Of a DNA stretch of 64,000 nucleotides, positions 24,256-41,110 are shown one piece after another; the stretch's first letter is position 1, and every line of letters starts with the position of its first letter. The DNA lies in assembly GCA_035578155.1 (NCBI GenBank), contig JAPWDM010000001.1, positions 14,052,725 to 14,116,724 on the forward strand, written 5' to 3'. A program made the position numbers and the translations under genes. The stretch comes from Brachynemurus nebulosus. Lineage: Eukaryota > Arthropoda > Insecta > Neuroptera > Myrmeleontidae. The notes under the pieces are model-generated. The model searched no databases and was not told the origin of the DNA. It worked only from the letters and a program-made list of their open reading frames with translations.

Positions 24256-25687
<1,432 letters not shown>

Positions 25688-26016
25688 AAAGACGTAATGA
25701 CTTATATCTACCACCGAAAATCAGCCCTAAATCATAGTGGTGCTACAAGTGTTAACATAAATTTAATTATCCTGATGCAAAATGTGCACCCCTTAAATAT
25801 CTATCCGTTATTTAAGAGCATTTACAGGGTTGTATGTCTCCTATTAATGAGTTTTGGAAATCAAAATGCACATGGAAAAGTATCAGTATTTTTTAACGTA
25901 CTATCAGCTCGAGCAATTATAGTAGATACTAGAGTAGATCAAATTTAAACCGGACTTTAATTATAACTTCTGATTAGGTGATTATTTTGTTAAGCAAACA
26001 GCATATTATCTTTTTT

Positions 26017-26141
26017 TAGTCGAATTCTCTCCGAAAAATTAGACTTATACAGTCTATACGATAAGAGCTGCGAGAGGCGAGAGTAGGGGCGCTATCCGTT
26101 TTCGGACCCGTAGAACACGAATATGTAGAAAAAAAAAAATG

Positions 26142-26188
<47 letters not shown>

Positions 26189-28082
26189 CCCGCCACCTTT
26201 TAATTTGTGTAGGGCCCCCCTATGGAAGTTAAGAGATGAAATTTGGTAAATGGGGCTCATTTTCGAGGCACCTCATACTATCAAAGTGGGGTCAAATTTT
26301 GGGCAAATTTTTTTTCTGACCCGACCTTTAAGGGGGTGGTGGGGGGCGGAAAGGCAATAAAACTTTTTCAAACCGGTTTTAAATAATGTTTCGGTCAATT
26401 ATCTACAACATATCCAAAATTCAGCTTGCTAGGATGATATGGTGGGAGTAGAGGGGGGAAAAACGATTTTCGCTGGATCTAACAGGCCCCCAGCCCCCCA
26501 GAATTAACGTAGAGGGTTGAAATTTGGTGTGTTGATAAAGTTCGTACCTAGGTTGTGCTTTTTGGAGGTTTTAATATTTTACCCCCACCCCCCTCATTTT
26601 TAAGCTACAATTTCATGCATTTTTGACGTTTTCGAAGTTTGTACCACTCGCACAGGTCACCCGAATAAACCTAGAGGGCTGAAATTTTGTATTCGGATTG
26701 AGTTAGTATCAAGGGGGTGCCTTTTGGGGGTCTCGACTTTTAACCCCTACCCCCACAATTTTTATACCCAAAAGAACATGATTTTTCTTGTTTTTTAACA
26801 GTTTCGTTCGGGTCAAAATCTCCCCAAATAAACCTAGAGGGCTGAAATTTGGTGTACAGGTTAAGCTAATAGCCAGACACTGTTTTTTGGAGGTTTCAAC
26901 TTTTAACCCTTACCCCCACGATTTTTACGCCAATATTTCCTTAATTTTTTTGCTTGTTTTCTAACACGTCTAGAGACTCCATAAGGAAACCTAGAGGGCT
27001 GAAATTTTGTACGTGTATTCAGTTAGTATCCAGCTAGTACCTTGTAGGGAGTCCGCATCACTTTTCCCCCCACTTCTCCCATTTTTACATCGGAATTGAA
27101 TGTTATTGTTAAATGTGTTTTAAAAGCATTATGTTTATTCTAAATACAAGTAGGCGAATAGTAATTTTAAAAAATTTTAAAAAAAGTGAACTTACTTTTA
27201 TGACAAATGAAATACATACATATTAAGTAATTTAAAAATGTTATTAAAGTCACTGTTTATTTATTTATTTAATTATTATTTAGGAATTTTGGATTTTTAT
27301 TATTTATAAAATAGAAATTTTGGATTTTTTTGGAAAGAAAAAATATCTTCATAAAAGCCTTCCAGTTTACTATTTAAGTTCCTTTTTTAATATTTAAAAG
27401 TAAAACACAAAGGCAATTGGCGGATAAGCATGGATAGAAATGCCCTCGTACGAATTGTGTTGGCTTTTTCCCTGTTAACTTCTATCGGCACAAAATTGAA
27501 ATTTACTGAGATTCAGCCCTTAAAAACTTAAAGTCTTTTTATAAAGCCCCGATCAACCGGACACTCATTATCAGTTTTGAAACCACCAAAATTACAAATC
27601 GCTTGTGGACTTTCAATTATATTTCGCTTGTAGACACTCAATACCGAAGAAATAATTTTTTTTTTTATTTTATTTATTTTTTATTTCTTATTTATTTTTT
27701 TTTTTTTTTAAAGAAAAAATATCTTTGTAAAGGCCTTCCAGTTTACTATTTAAGGTCCTTTTTTAATATTTAAAACTAAAACATAAAGGCAATTAGCGGA
27801 TAAACATGGGCAGGAATGCCCTCGTACGAATTGTGTTGATTTTTTTTCTGCTACCTGTTTTCGGCACAAAATTGAAATTTACTGAGATACAGCCCTTAAA
27901 TACTTAAAACCTTTTTTTAAAGCCTCGATCAGCCGAACACTCATCGCCCGTTTTGATACCAACAAAATGACAATTCGGTTGTAGACTTTCAATCACATTT
28001 CGCTTGTAAACATTCAATACCGAAGATGAAGGGGAAAATTCGACTACCGTGATGGGGCCCCGCTGCTCACGGCGTTTTTTTT
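26017..28082 (+). mobile_element. Family A copy A1
   Basis: It starts TAGTCGAATT(C/T)TCTCC and proceeds through CGATAAGAGCTGCGAGAGG, a TA tract (26145-26185), GGGGTAAAAGTTGAAACC-like C-rich segments on the complement, and a segment rich in short T/A runs. At the 3' end the 5' motif returns inverted (GGGGAAAATTCGACTA, about 28031-28046), then a hairpin CCGTGA...GGGGCCCC...TCACGG (28048-28073) and CGTTTTTTTT. There is no coding frame. The 3' third is present twice in tandem (about 27336-27655 and 27710-28030), the two units resembling different subfamilies. The asymmetric inverted repeats, end hairpin and T-run site resemble Helentron-type non-autonomous elements. Confidence 0.78.
26145..26185. 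repeat. (TA)n in family A
   Basis: About 40 bp. It lies at the fixed family position between ATGTCTGA and the complement of GGTGGCGGGA. Confidence 0.97.
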
Positions 28083-28492
28083 GTATACATTCCTTTTCTA
28101 TTAATGCATTTTTGCCATAGAATCGGAAATTTGTTAATTCCTTCACCAAAGAAAGAAGAAGGACGAGTACGTAACCCGTTGCACACGAACTACTCTACTT
28201 GTTCGTTACTCGTTAGTCTCAAAACGTCCAACAAAAATTAACCAAAATGCATTGGACTGTTCTCGAACACCCACCATACAGTCCGGACTTCTCACCGTGT
28301 GATTATCACATGTTTGGCCAGCTTAAAAACGCGCTGGAAGGACAAAATTTTGAGACTAACGGACAAGTACAGCCATAGAACGCAGTGCAGCAGTTCGTGT
28401 GCCACTAGTTACGTACAAGTCCTTCTTTCTTTGGTGACGGAATGAACAAACTTACGATTCGATGGCAAAATTGCATTAATAGAAAAGGAATG
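28083..28492 (+). pseudogene. Mariner transposase C-terminal relic (head-to-head)
   Basis: The plus strand encodes HWTVLEHPPYSPDFSPCDYH, then FGQLKNALEGQNFE, stop codons, and FFGDGMNKLTIRWQNCINRK. The first is the mariner P-Y-S-P-D-L-x-P-x-D-Y box holding the last catalytic Asp of D,D34D. The second is the usual FF-x-x-G-I-x-x-L-x-x-RW-x-x-C-I end. On the minus strand, 28083-28235 encodes the same end again (VKELTNFRFYGKNALIEKECI), so two C-termini point away from each other around 28239-28351. The N-terminal DNA-binding domain is absent and stops are present, so it is dead. Confidence 0.82.
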
Positions 28493-29519
28493 TATATGTT
28501 ATAGTCAAAGGTCGATATGCAATCTCTTCGCGGAATGACTCGTTTATCCTAGGTTTGACCAACGCCTTTCGACGAATCCCGAAATGGGTTTCTTTTTCGG
28601 CCTTTGACTAATGTATTTTTAGTCAAACCTAGAAGTACCTAACTTTTTAGTCAAACGTCGAAAGTAAAATAATCTGTTTCGGAGTTTTCCTAGTCTATCC
28701 CAGAAGCGACTAAGGCAAATTCAGTCAAACATCGATTTGTACTGCACTTATTGTATGTTTTTGAATGAGGGTCTAACTCTTTGCGGTATTCTAATAAATT
28801 TATTTATCATTCCGTTTTTGTGTATTAAACGTGCGAGAGTGTAAGTTTAAAGATGAGTGAACGAAAGTGTGCTGTAGCTGAAAACGTGGATAAAGAAGCT
28901 TTGAAAGCTAAAGTTATGCAGAAAATATATAATCTGAATAAGGATAAGGGTTCATTTCATATTGGAAATAAACGAAATTTTGAGATCATATGTGAAGTCG
29001 AATCTACCAAAGTATTTATTAAGAAGACATCTTTGACGACGTTCTGTGGAGGCCAATAAATTGATTAAGCCATTATTAATTTTGATGAAACTTTCACTGT
29101 TCCCTAAGTTAGAGGATACATTATACCCTAATAAAAGAATTTTTCATTTTTTCATTCATTACATATGTACCTATTGTCATGATATAAAATAACAATTGCC
29201 AATTTTATTCCTTGTTGGGATTATTTGTCAATTCATTCCTAAAATATAGAAACAATAAACACTAAAATTAAAAACATTCTTTTATTATATCTAATAATTA
29301 AATAACTTAGGTCTGACCGGCTCATTTGATTTCATTAAACTGAGTTTCGGCGTTTGACTGTACAAAATAGTTTCTCCTAGGATTAACTAAAAATTCGTTA
29401 GTGAAAGGTAGAAAAGCACTATTCGTTTGGACTTTGACTAAGACGTTATGTCAGACCTGACGTTTGATTAGGTAAACTTAGGAGTGCCGGCGCTTCGGGG
29501 TTTGACTATAACATATACA
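28491..29519. mobile_element. DNA transposon with 19-bp perfect terminal repeats
   Basis: TGTATATGTTATAGTCAAA at 28491-28509 is exactly inverted at 29501-29519. The outer TGTA is shared with the mariner target, so the element proper probably starts TATGTTATAGTC with a TA duplication. The motif TAGTCAAA(C/G)(G/C)TCG or close variants recurs near 28600, 28619, 28650, 28723 and, inverted, near 29350, 29430, 29463 and 29500. It contains one short open frame (28853-29059). No known transposase motif. Confidence 0.82.
28853..29059 (+). CDS. Small open frame inside the DNA transposon
   Basis: 68 codons from ATG (AAAGATGAGTG context) to TAA, rich in Lys and Glu (for example KEALKAKVMQKIYNLNKDKG). 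I do not recognise it. It has better codon balance than the surrounding AT-rich noise and lies centrally between the terminal repeats, so it could be the start of a degraded transposase or chance. No membrane segment or catalytic motif. Confidence 0.25.
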   Translation: MSERKCAVAENVDKEALKAKVMQKIYNLNKDKGSFHIGNKRNFEIICEVESTKVFIKKTSLTTFCGGQ

Positions 29520-29591
29520 AAAAAATAATATGCTGTTTGTTTAACAAAATAATCACTTAATAAAAAGTTATAATTAAAGTTCGGTTTAAAT

Positions 29592-31032
29592 CTGCTCGTA
29601 TATTCTGGGCCAGCCTATATATTATTCAAATATTCAAATACAAAATATATTTATATACTTTTCGTTGAGCGAGTGAATATGTACATTAAATTTGACTTTT
29701 TCACTGATATAAATGTACACAGTATAAACTACAGACATTGTAGTTTACAGACTGCACAGTACCACACAGTATAGACAGACTGTCTGTACTTGTATGTATA
29801 ATGTTGTTTAACGTAACATAAGTAGATATTTGAGTGCAGTTGAAATATTCACACCAGTTTATCAGAACAACAACCGTACGTATGTACCAACACACCGTGC
29901 ACCGGACGATAGCTCATATTTTGTGTACGTAAACAAATGTAACATCTGTGTGGTGTGCACACACTGTACACCCCTGTAATGTAACAGTGAGTGGTACAGC
30001 AACTGTTTTGTTCTGTAACTTTGTTGTTGCAACCATGCACATGCAAACTTTTCAACATAAATACACTCATGTCGTCATACAATGCTCATATTCTTATCCA
30101 TTCATTATATGTACTTCCTGTTTATCTTTTTTTTCCTAGTGGTGTACAAGTCCCTCAAGCAAGCTACACTATAGCAATGTATGGAAACGGAATGGTTCTG
30201 GTCGTAACTAACTATATACCTACGTACATATATCTTGTGTCTATCAATATTATTTGTAACTGAGAAAAGTTTTATTCACTATTTTTCCTTCAATGTCTAT
30301 ATAACATATATGTATATATAGAGTCAGTGTGGATAAGAGTGGTCTTTGAATAAAATTCTCCAAGATTTTTCAGTGGCCTCAGAGTTTCGCATAGCTTTCG
30401 GAATAAAATAACGGGTATTTAAGTGCCTTGTTGAATATACACAAAATTCCACTTTCTGCACATTCTAAGCAGTGCAAAAAAAACATCAAATGAGAGGGGC
30501 GAGCCACACATAACGTACAGTACACTAGTTTCTTATGTATGGGTGTGTATCCAGATCATTTCTTGCCATAAACGGTCCGTGTATCTTCAAGTTATTTACA
30601 CGTACATTCAATTTACCTACATATTGTTATAACAAGTTTTAGCCGGACTGTTGTTATTGCTATACACTATTGAAGTATTCTAATGCAATTTCTTAAGTTA
30701 ATGTTCATTATTATTAAAACAATATCTAACATTTATACAACGTATTATTGTTATTATTATTTTATTTTTTATTTAACCAAAGTTTATAAAATTTATTTTA
30801 TAATTTTTGTTGAGTTTGATGTATTTTTATTTAGTAAGTAGCCTGGGATAAGTATTGATTTCATTCAAATATTCAGATTCATAGCAAAACTAACCTTGAA
30901 AATTACTTTTTCATAACAATTTACGTCAAAATATAATTTTTTTAGACCGTCACAGAACTACAATTCAGGAGGGGAAGGGAACATTTTGTTGCACTTGTTG
31001 GAGTCCCGTTATACTTATATAATTATAAGACC
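29592..31032. other. No gene recognised
   Basis: Around 29700-30100 the sequence is rich in short GTACA/TGTAC words, but no ordered repeat or coding motif is clear. Confidence 0.4.
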
Positions 31033-31697
31033 CTAAGGCCCATTTCACACCAAGCCAGTCGCGTCCAGTCAAGTCACGTCAAGTCTGACGCATTTTGATT
31101 CAACATACACCGATTCAATGCAATTACAACATAAATTGTATTTTCGCTTTCAAATATAATCAGTGGCGTCCAGTCAAGTCAAGTCAAGTCACCGTCAGTC
31201 CAGTCAACGACTCAACAAGTTGAATTTTTTCATCAGTCAACGTAAGTCATCTGTCCATTGTACATGCGTATTAAGAGATACATACATATTATATGTGTGT
31301 TGTGGTATGTGTTGTGTATAAATCAAATCATAGAGCATATTTCTTATGTCATTTCTGGTATAATATATTATGTATGCATATTAGGTAGTATATATTATTT
31401 TTTCAAATAATACATTATTTAAACGTTAAATCATTGTCAAACATGGACTTAGAATAATTAATATTACTTATTAGAAATTATCCAAAATTTATGATCTTAA
31501 CTTCCGCATTATTATTATTGCATTAAATAACAACATCCATTTTCAAATATCAAGTAATAACTAATTTAAACTTACTGATTTGACTTGACTTGGTCTATCT
31601 GAAAGCACCTGACTGGCTTGACTTGACCCATCTGGACTTGACGTGACTTGACTGGACTTGAGAAGACTTGACTGGCTTGGTCCGAAATGAGCCTTAG
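31033..31697. mobile_element. MITE with AGTCAAGTC subterminal repeats
   Basis: The 28-bp ends (left CTAAGGCCCATTTCAC, right inverted CTAAGGCTCATTTCGG, both continuing ACCAAGCCAGTC) match at 25 of 28 positions. Next to each end lie multiple copies of AGTCAAGTC or its complement (31051-31085 and 31160-31215 on the left; 31580-31670 inverted on the right). Non-coding. Target duplication not resolved. Confidence 0.82.
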
Positions 31698-31941
31698 TTA
31701 GCTCGCTCATAACTGTTATAGTAGGAAGTATATAAACTTTGAATTCAAAATTTTGAAAACAAGGTTTAAAAATGAAAAGTTACCAAAAAAGTCTCGACTT
31801 AATTTTATGGTGACATACAAGGAACTATTTCTGGAAGTACGAAAACCAAAAATTTTATCAATTTTCTAACACTTCCCTCAATAATAATAAAATTTGGACT
31901 TGCTGGAGGATGCTTTTAGCGAATTTCGAAAACTCTAAAAT

Positions 31942-32063
<122 letters not shown>

Positions 32064-33360
32064 CGCCACAATAACTTTCCGAACGAAACGTTTAATGCTT
32101 ATGAAATTTTGTGTGCGAACTAAAACCGGATTGGCGCCGCTAAGTTCGTCAGCCAGACACGTCGGATGCCCAGAAGTAGATTTTCTGGCCATTTTTTTAT
32201 CATTTTTTATCATTCGATCCTATCATTAGACAGTTTGATTTTTACATCGTTGAAAAGGAAAAAAAATTATGAAGAAAATGTTGTTATAATTTTCTTTCTA
32301 TGTTAAATATTTTTCGAGAATATTGTAATTTTTCACTTTGGCCTCACTTGCTCTCTTTGTCAGTGTAGTAAGTAATTTATATTTCTGTCTCAATTCCTTA
32401 TAAAAGATAGAAAAAATTCATTTTTTTGTAATTTCTTACGTATCAAATGATATCTATTCACATGTATGAATTAATATTGTATTATAATAAACAAAGTTCT
32501 GTCTCATTGCATTATAATTACCATAGCTCTGTCTCAAGTTGAAAAATTAAAATTAAGCAGATTTTTTAAGCTTATGTAATGAAGATATTTTTTTTTATTG
32601 AATTTTAAATAAACAAGAATTTGAAATTTATCTTATGATATAATATTTTTAAATATCAAAAAAAAAAAATAACATCATATATTTGCACGCACAGAAACAA
32701 ATTTTAAATGGATCGATTTTGAAAATTTTTTCAGTAATAATTATTAATGTTAGAAAGTTAAACAATTTTAAATGCATTTAAGGTATCTTTTGTTCAGATC
32801 CGCCAAGGTTTTGTGGACCTAAAAACGCCAAAAATTAATGACCCAATCGATTTTGAAAATTTTTTCACCGTTAGTAATTAAAAGTATTTGAATTAATTAA
32901 GTAAATTAATGATATCCGCAAGAACCTTACGGACTGCCATGAGTTATATGAGATCCCTAGGATCCTTTTCTTACTGTTAGAGTACTAAAATTATTTTAGA
33001 TGAATAAAGATTATGTTGTATGAGTTCCGTCAGGGTTTACTGATCCCATAATTGTAAAAAATAATCTAACCGACCAATTTTGAAAATTTTAGATTGATAT
33101 AGGTTACGTTATGTAAGGTTCGCCAGGGTCCAAAGGGCCAAAAAGTTTCAAAAATAAACTAATCAACCGATTTTGAAAATTTTTTCACTGTTAGGGAGCT
33201 AAGCTATTTTAGATAGATATAGATTACGTTATGTAGGGTCCGTCAAGGTCCATGGGATCTAAAAGTTGTTTTGGGAATACTTTTACTGTCAGAGAGATAT
33301 ATATGTATATGCTGCTAGAGAACTAAATTGTTTTTCATGGATACAACTATGCTGCACAAA

Positions 33361-33420
33361 GTCGGGTTCTTGGGTCCTTGGGTTCGGGTTCTTGGGTCCT
33401 TGGGTTCGGGTTCTTGGGTT
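33361..33420. repeat. Tandem repeat, 25-bp unit
   Basis: GGGTTCTTGGGTCCTTGGGT occurs about 2.5 times inside the family B monomer array. Confidence 0.9.
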
Positions 33421-33577
33421 TCAAAAATACCAAAACTAATTACCCAGCCGATTTTAAAAATTCTTTTACTCTTAGAAAGCTAAACTATTTTAAATGGGTT
33501 AGGTCTTAGATGAGATCCGCCAGTGCCCAATATTTAGAAATTCGCTATGTTATGCAGATGCTGCTACAGGGGTATTT

Positions 33578-34593
33578 AATACTGAAATACATATCTCTGT
33601 GCAGAATTTAATTTACTGTACTGGGGACTAATCCTCGATATACTATTTTAAAAATTATATAATTTTTCAGATTTTACAAGATCAGCTCGGGCCAGTTTGG
33701 CCCCAGGGCACCATTCCAGCCAAGCGTTAGCCATTTTCGAATACCAAGCTTGGCTCAAGCTCAACAAGGTTAATACAGTCTTGATCCAAGTTTGGATCAA
33801 TGGTTTTTTTCTACCCGGGACAGTTTCGTCGTAATAAAAATATCGAAATTTTAAAAAAGATCATCCAAAGTTGTACACATAGTCCAAACGTTTTAGAAAT
33901 AATTCATAGATCTTTATTTTTTAAGTAATTGGTTAGATATACTTGTATCCGATTTTCATTGACTCACTTTTCCTATTAAAGTCACATGCTGTAATGTGGA
34001 AAGTGTGCGCACTTATCCGCACTTATTCTTCACATATCGCACCCCGGCAATAACAGTGTAATATCCTATATGGAATTGTATGTACAGATGCCACTCTGCT
34101 ATGGTCGAGGTACGATATGTGGCGTTGTATTCGATATCGATATCAAACATTACACGCCTGATTCGATTAAAAATACCGTGTAATCTTATTTTAATATTTA
34201 TTCAAGTAGAAAATTGATACCAAGTTTATGATAAACCAGAAAAATAAGAAATACATTTAGGTATAAAGACTAGAAAAAAAGATAGCCGGAAACGATGGAA
34301 AATAACAACTTTTACAAAAAAAAGTGTGTAGTCATTGCCAATCATTTCTTACTGTAAACATCGTTACATAATATTTTGTAATATTTGTGTGAAAATTGTC
34401 GCTCTCTCTTTTATGATTTGAATTGTAAAATATGTTCTAAATTGTATTGAGTATTCTTTTTGAATTGAATCCTAAGAATATTCCAAAAAATTAAATAAAA
34501 GAATTTAATAAGTATATGTAAACTCATTACACAGTTATATATTATGTCAAAAGGGGGGATTAGGGACAGTTATCTATTAGCAATCCCATTTTT
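33578..34593. other. No gene recognised
   Basis: AT-rich sequence. A CGATATCGATATC run lies near 34132-34144. Confidence 0.4.
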
Positions 34594-34697
34594 TAGTCGA
34601 ATTTTCTCCGAAAAATTAGACTTATACAGTCTATACGATAAGAGCTGCGAGAGGCGAGAGTAGGGGCGCTATCCGTTTTCGGACCCGTAGAACACGA

Positions 34698-35002
<305 letters not shown>

Positions 35003-35964
35003 TCCCGCCACCTTTTAATTTGTGTAGGGCCCCCCTATGGAAGTTAAGAGATGAAATTTGGTAAATAGGGCTCATTTTCGAGGCACCTCATACTATCAAA
35101 GTGGGGTCAAATTTTGGGCAAATTTTTTTTCTGACCCGACTTTTAAGGGGGTGGTGGGGGGTAACAAAACAATAAAACTTTTCCAAACCGGTTTTAAATA
35201 ATGTTTCGGTCAATTATCTACAACATAGCCAAAATTCAGCTTCCTAGGATGATTTGGTGGGAGTAGAGGGGGGAAAAAACGATTTTCGCTGGATCTAACA
35301 GGCCCCCAGCCCCCCAGAATTAACGTAGCGGGTTGAAATTTGGTGTGTTGATAAAGTTCGTACCTAGGTTGTGCTTTTTGGAGGTTTTAATATTTTACCC
35401 CCACCCCCCTCATTTTTAAGCTACAATTTCATGCATTTTCAACGTTTTCGAAGTTTGTACCACTCGCACAGGTCACCCAAATAAACCTAGATGGCTGAAA
35501 TTTTGTATTCGGATTGAGTTAGTATCAAGGGGGTGCCTTTTGGGAGTCTCGACTTTCAAACCCTACCGCCACCATTTTTATACCCAAAAGAACATGATTT
35601 TTCTTGTTTTTTAACAGTTTCGTTCGGGTCAAAATCTTCCCAAATAAACCTAGAGGGCTGAAATTTTGTGTACAGGTTAATCTAATAGCCAGACACTGTT
35701 CTTTGGGGGTTTCAACTTTTAACCCGTACCCCCACGATTTTTACGCCAATATTTCCTTAATTTTTTTGCTTGTTTTCTAACACGTCTAGAGACTCTCCAA
35801 GGTAACCTAGAGGGCTAAAATTTTGTACGTGTATCCAGTTAGTATTCAGCTAGTACCTTTTTATGAGTCCACATTACTTCCCCCCCCCCCACTTCTTCCA
35901 TTTTTACATCGGAATTGAATGCTATTGTTAAATGTGTTTTAAATGCATTACTTTTATTCTAAAT

Positions 35965-37790
<1,826 letters not shown>

Positions 37791-38394
37791 ACAAGTAGGC
37801 GAATAGTAATTTTAAAAAATTTAAAAAAAAGTGAATACAATTTTTTACAAATGAAATACATACATATTAAGTAATTTGAAAATGTTATTAAAGTCACTGT
37901 TAATTTCTAAATTAGGAATTTTGGATTTTTATTATTTATAAAATAGAAATTTTGGATTTTTTTGGAAAGAAAAAATATCTTCATAAAAGCCTTCCAGTTT
38001 ACTATTTAAGTTCCTTTTTTAATATTTAAAAGTAAAACACAAAGGCAATTGGCGGATAAGCATGGATAGAAATGCCCTCGTACGAATTGTGTTGGCTTTT
38101 TCCGTGTTAACTGCTATCGGCACAAAATTGAAATTTACTGAGATTCAGCCCTTAAAAACTTAAAACCTTTTTTTAAAGCCCCGATCAACCGGACACTCAT
38201 CATCGGTTTTGAAACCACCAAAATTACAAATCGATTGTGGACTTTCAATTATATTTCGCTTGTAGACACTCAATACCGAAGATGAAAGGAAAAATTCGAC
38301 TTCCGTGATGGGGCTCCGCTGCTCACGGCGTTTTTTTGTATACAATCCTCGTATATGCAAATAATTAGTCTCTCTATGCTGCTGTAAAAATAAA

Positions 38395-38500
38395 ATACCC
38401 CTGTCGCAGCATCTGCATAACTTAGCGAATTTCCAAATATTCGGCACTGGCGGATCTCATCTAAGACCTGTATCCATTTAAAGACTTGGTCCAATTCGCT
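38395..38500 (-). mobile_element. Family B 3'-end fragment
   Basis: The complement of the family B 3' end: AAAATACCCCTGTCGCAGC, the hairpin, TAGCGAATTTCC, GGCGGATCTCATCTAAGACC. It lies just beyond the 3' end of A2. Confidence 0.75.
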
Positions 38501-40925
38501 AAAAAACAATTTTTGCTGATATCACTTAGTATGTTTTAAATGTCTGTGGCATGTTTTAAATGTCTGTGACTATTCGTTAATGGCCATGCGGGCCGAAACA
38601 TATCACAGACATTTAAAACTTTAAATAAAGTTTTATCAGTAAATTAAAAATTGTCTTTTTATTTTTAAAATAAATTATTTAATTCAAATATTTTTTTTCA
38701 AATTAAATTGCCCCCTGTTCTAAAGCAAATATTTTTAAAAACTTTATAAAATTTCTTGTGAAATTAACGTAGCTACCTATACAATTTAATTTTCAAGAAA
38801 AAAGATTTTATGGACATTCAATTCGATGTTCGCGCTACATTACTAACGCTACTAGCGGTGGCTTTATTGAACTACTAACTACTTTGTACATTTGAATGAT
38901 CGTGATTTGAATGAAATAGGTATAATTTATTCTTTATTTTAATTGTTAGTAAATTTCAGTTGCATATATACAAGCAAAATATTATATTTATGGTTAAAAG
39001 TCAAAAAAATTAAATATTTTTTTTTGATAATTTTTGTTGCTATGAATTTCGTTGATAAGGTAAAATCGAAAAAACTAGGAAAATTTAATTTTTTCAAAAT
39101 ATTTTTAGGTTTACATCGAACTGTGAATGTTATGAATTTTAAGTTTTGATTTTTAATCCTAGAAGAAGCGAAGTTGTATAATTTTAATAAGTTGCATAAT
39201 TTTAAAATTAACAATGTGTGTGAAAAACTTTGACATTTGAATTAAAATGCATATGAAATACCTAATAGATGTTTTTATAATCACGCTAATATTATCTGAA
39301 ATATATGTTGTTTTTTTTTAATTTTTATTTTTGGTGTTATTATTTCAGTTAAAGATTTTTCTGTGATATGATTGATTTCTAAAAATTAGAATTTATGAAA
39401 TTTGTGATATTCCTGTGAAACGAAATTGTAAATGAAGTGCAAAATGAAATTTTTGCCCACAGGGCTTAGAAAGATAAAAAATTTTCAAAGTAAACATAAG
39501 TAAGTATCGAAATTACATAAAATTTGAACAAGATACATCAATCTGACACTATTTACCAGATCTAGAATACTAATCAATCAAGTGATTTTTAAATTTGAAT
39601 CGATTTTCATTGAACCTGAGTTTTAAGATTGCGTATACAAAAATCTTTCATGTTGGAATCAATTACATATTTATATATTCTCTTCTTCCTATTTGAAAAA
39701 ATATGGAATTTCAATGATTATGATATTTTGAGATATATTACGAAAATTTGTAATCTCAAAAATTTACAATTTTCAATAGAAATAATATAAGGGGTTCCAA
39801 ACCAAAAGTTTCCTACTTTACTTTTGATCGAAAATGAATTAGCGATGAAATGAATTCGTCAGTTTTGCATTGCTTAGCAGTTTAACAAAAAAAGGGTATT
39901 ACATCAAATTATAGCAAAACTGGCCAGTAAGTTGTAATAAAACTCGTCCCGTCGGACATTATTTGTATTATTTTGACCATTTTCTTTAAGAAATAGTATT
40001 TTGTTTTAAATACTTGTTTGATTTTTTCAAGGCGAGCATTTATTACGATTTCCATTTACCATTTTCTACAAAATAAAAAGAAAATCATTTGTAGTTTTAT
40101 TTTGAAATTTTCAAAAAAAATATAAAAGTTATCTCTGGTATGTTTTTTTGGGTTAATTATTGAAAAATATTCTATTTTCCGAGATTTTTAAGGTAAAACG
40201 AGCAGATGTATGGTTTTTGTTAAACAGATTTCAGTTTTTTAATACATTTACGCCTTAAAATATTTAATATTTTCAAAAATGTATGATACAACTTGTCAAA
40301 ATTTAAAATTATTTGTTTTGTTGTCAAAAAAAAAACTGAATGTGCAAATTTATTTACCACTAAAATGATGTGTTTATACATATAATTATAACGTAGTAGT
40401 GTCATTTGGATAGAAAATTACGTAAAAATATTATTTTTTGAATATGATTTAACGTAATTTTTATGCGATTGATATGCGATTGAAGCAAATTCTTATTAAT
40501 TTTAGGAAGGTGTAAACATCATCTAAATTCTGATCATATCACATAAAAGATATTGTCGGGAGTTTTTTCTAAAAAAAAAAAATGGAACAGAAATACATTA
40601 TAAAAACATTTAACCGACAAAGAAATAGAATATAGCCGAATCGTTAAATTGGATTAAAAAAATCATGACACGCTACTTATAAAGCGGTTTTTTTCGAATT
40701 TAGCTCGCAAAAAATGAGACAGAAAAAAAAAGAATGCGAGTGCGAGTGAAATGGAGAGCGACATATTTCCTAGTTTTTCTCGAAAAGTAAGTAATTTAGA
40801 GCAACGGTATAAAAACATTTTTTACGCATATTACCATTTACTTTGGCTTGGTGTAAAAAAATTTTGAAAAATTGCTTAATTCTGGCAAAAAACTCATTTT
40901 GTTGACAAAAAACGCCCGGAAAACA
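38501..40925. other. No gene recognised
   Basis: Very AT-rich. A duplicated GTATGTTTTAAATGTCTGTG near 38528-38570 and its inverted part CACAGACATTTAAAAC near 38602 make a small hairpin. Otherwise nothing supported. Confidence 0.45.
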
Positions 40926-41040
40926 TACTTCTGGGCATCCGGCGTGTCTGGCTAACGAACTCATCCAACGATTTGGAAAATCGAATTCGCACACAAAATT
41001 TCATAAGCATTAAACGTTTCGTTCGAGAGTTATCGCGCGG

Positions 41041-41110
<70 letters not shown>

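Larger units (their letters stand above)
25941..29591. mobile_element. Palindromic mariner relic with two nested insertions
   Basis: The left arm is 25941-26016 plus 28083-28238. The right arm is 28352-28490 plus 29520-29591. The arms are reverse complements. The outer part shares TTTAAACCG(G/A)ACTTTAA and GTTAA(G/A)CAAACAGCATA. The inner part shares ATTCCTTTTCTATTAATGCA. The left arm is split by family A (26017-28082) and the right arm by a TA-flanked element (28491-29519). The arms encode the end of a mariner transposase. Confidence 0.78.

Noticed and set aside
29701..30263. Overlapping short open frames on both strands
   Set aside because: No motif, no codon structure, and mutual overlap; chance frames in a GTACA-rich region.
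33361..33420. GGGTTCTTGGGTCC repeat as telomere-like sequence
   Set aside because: The unit is 25 bp, unlike insect TTAGG, and lies within the family B array.
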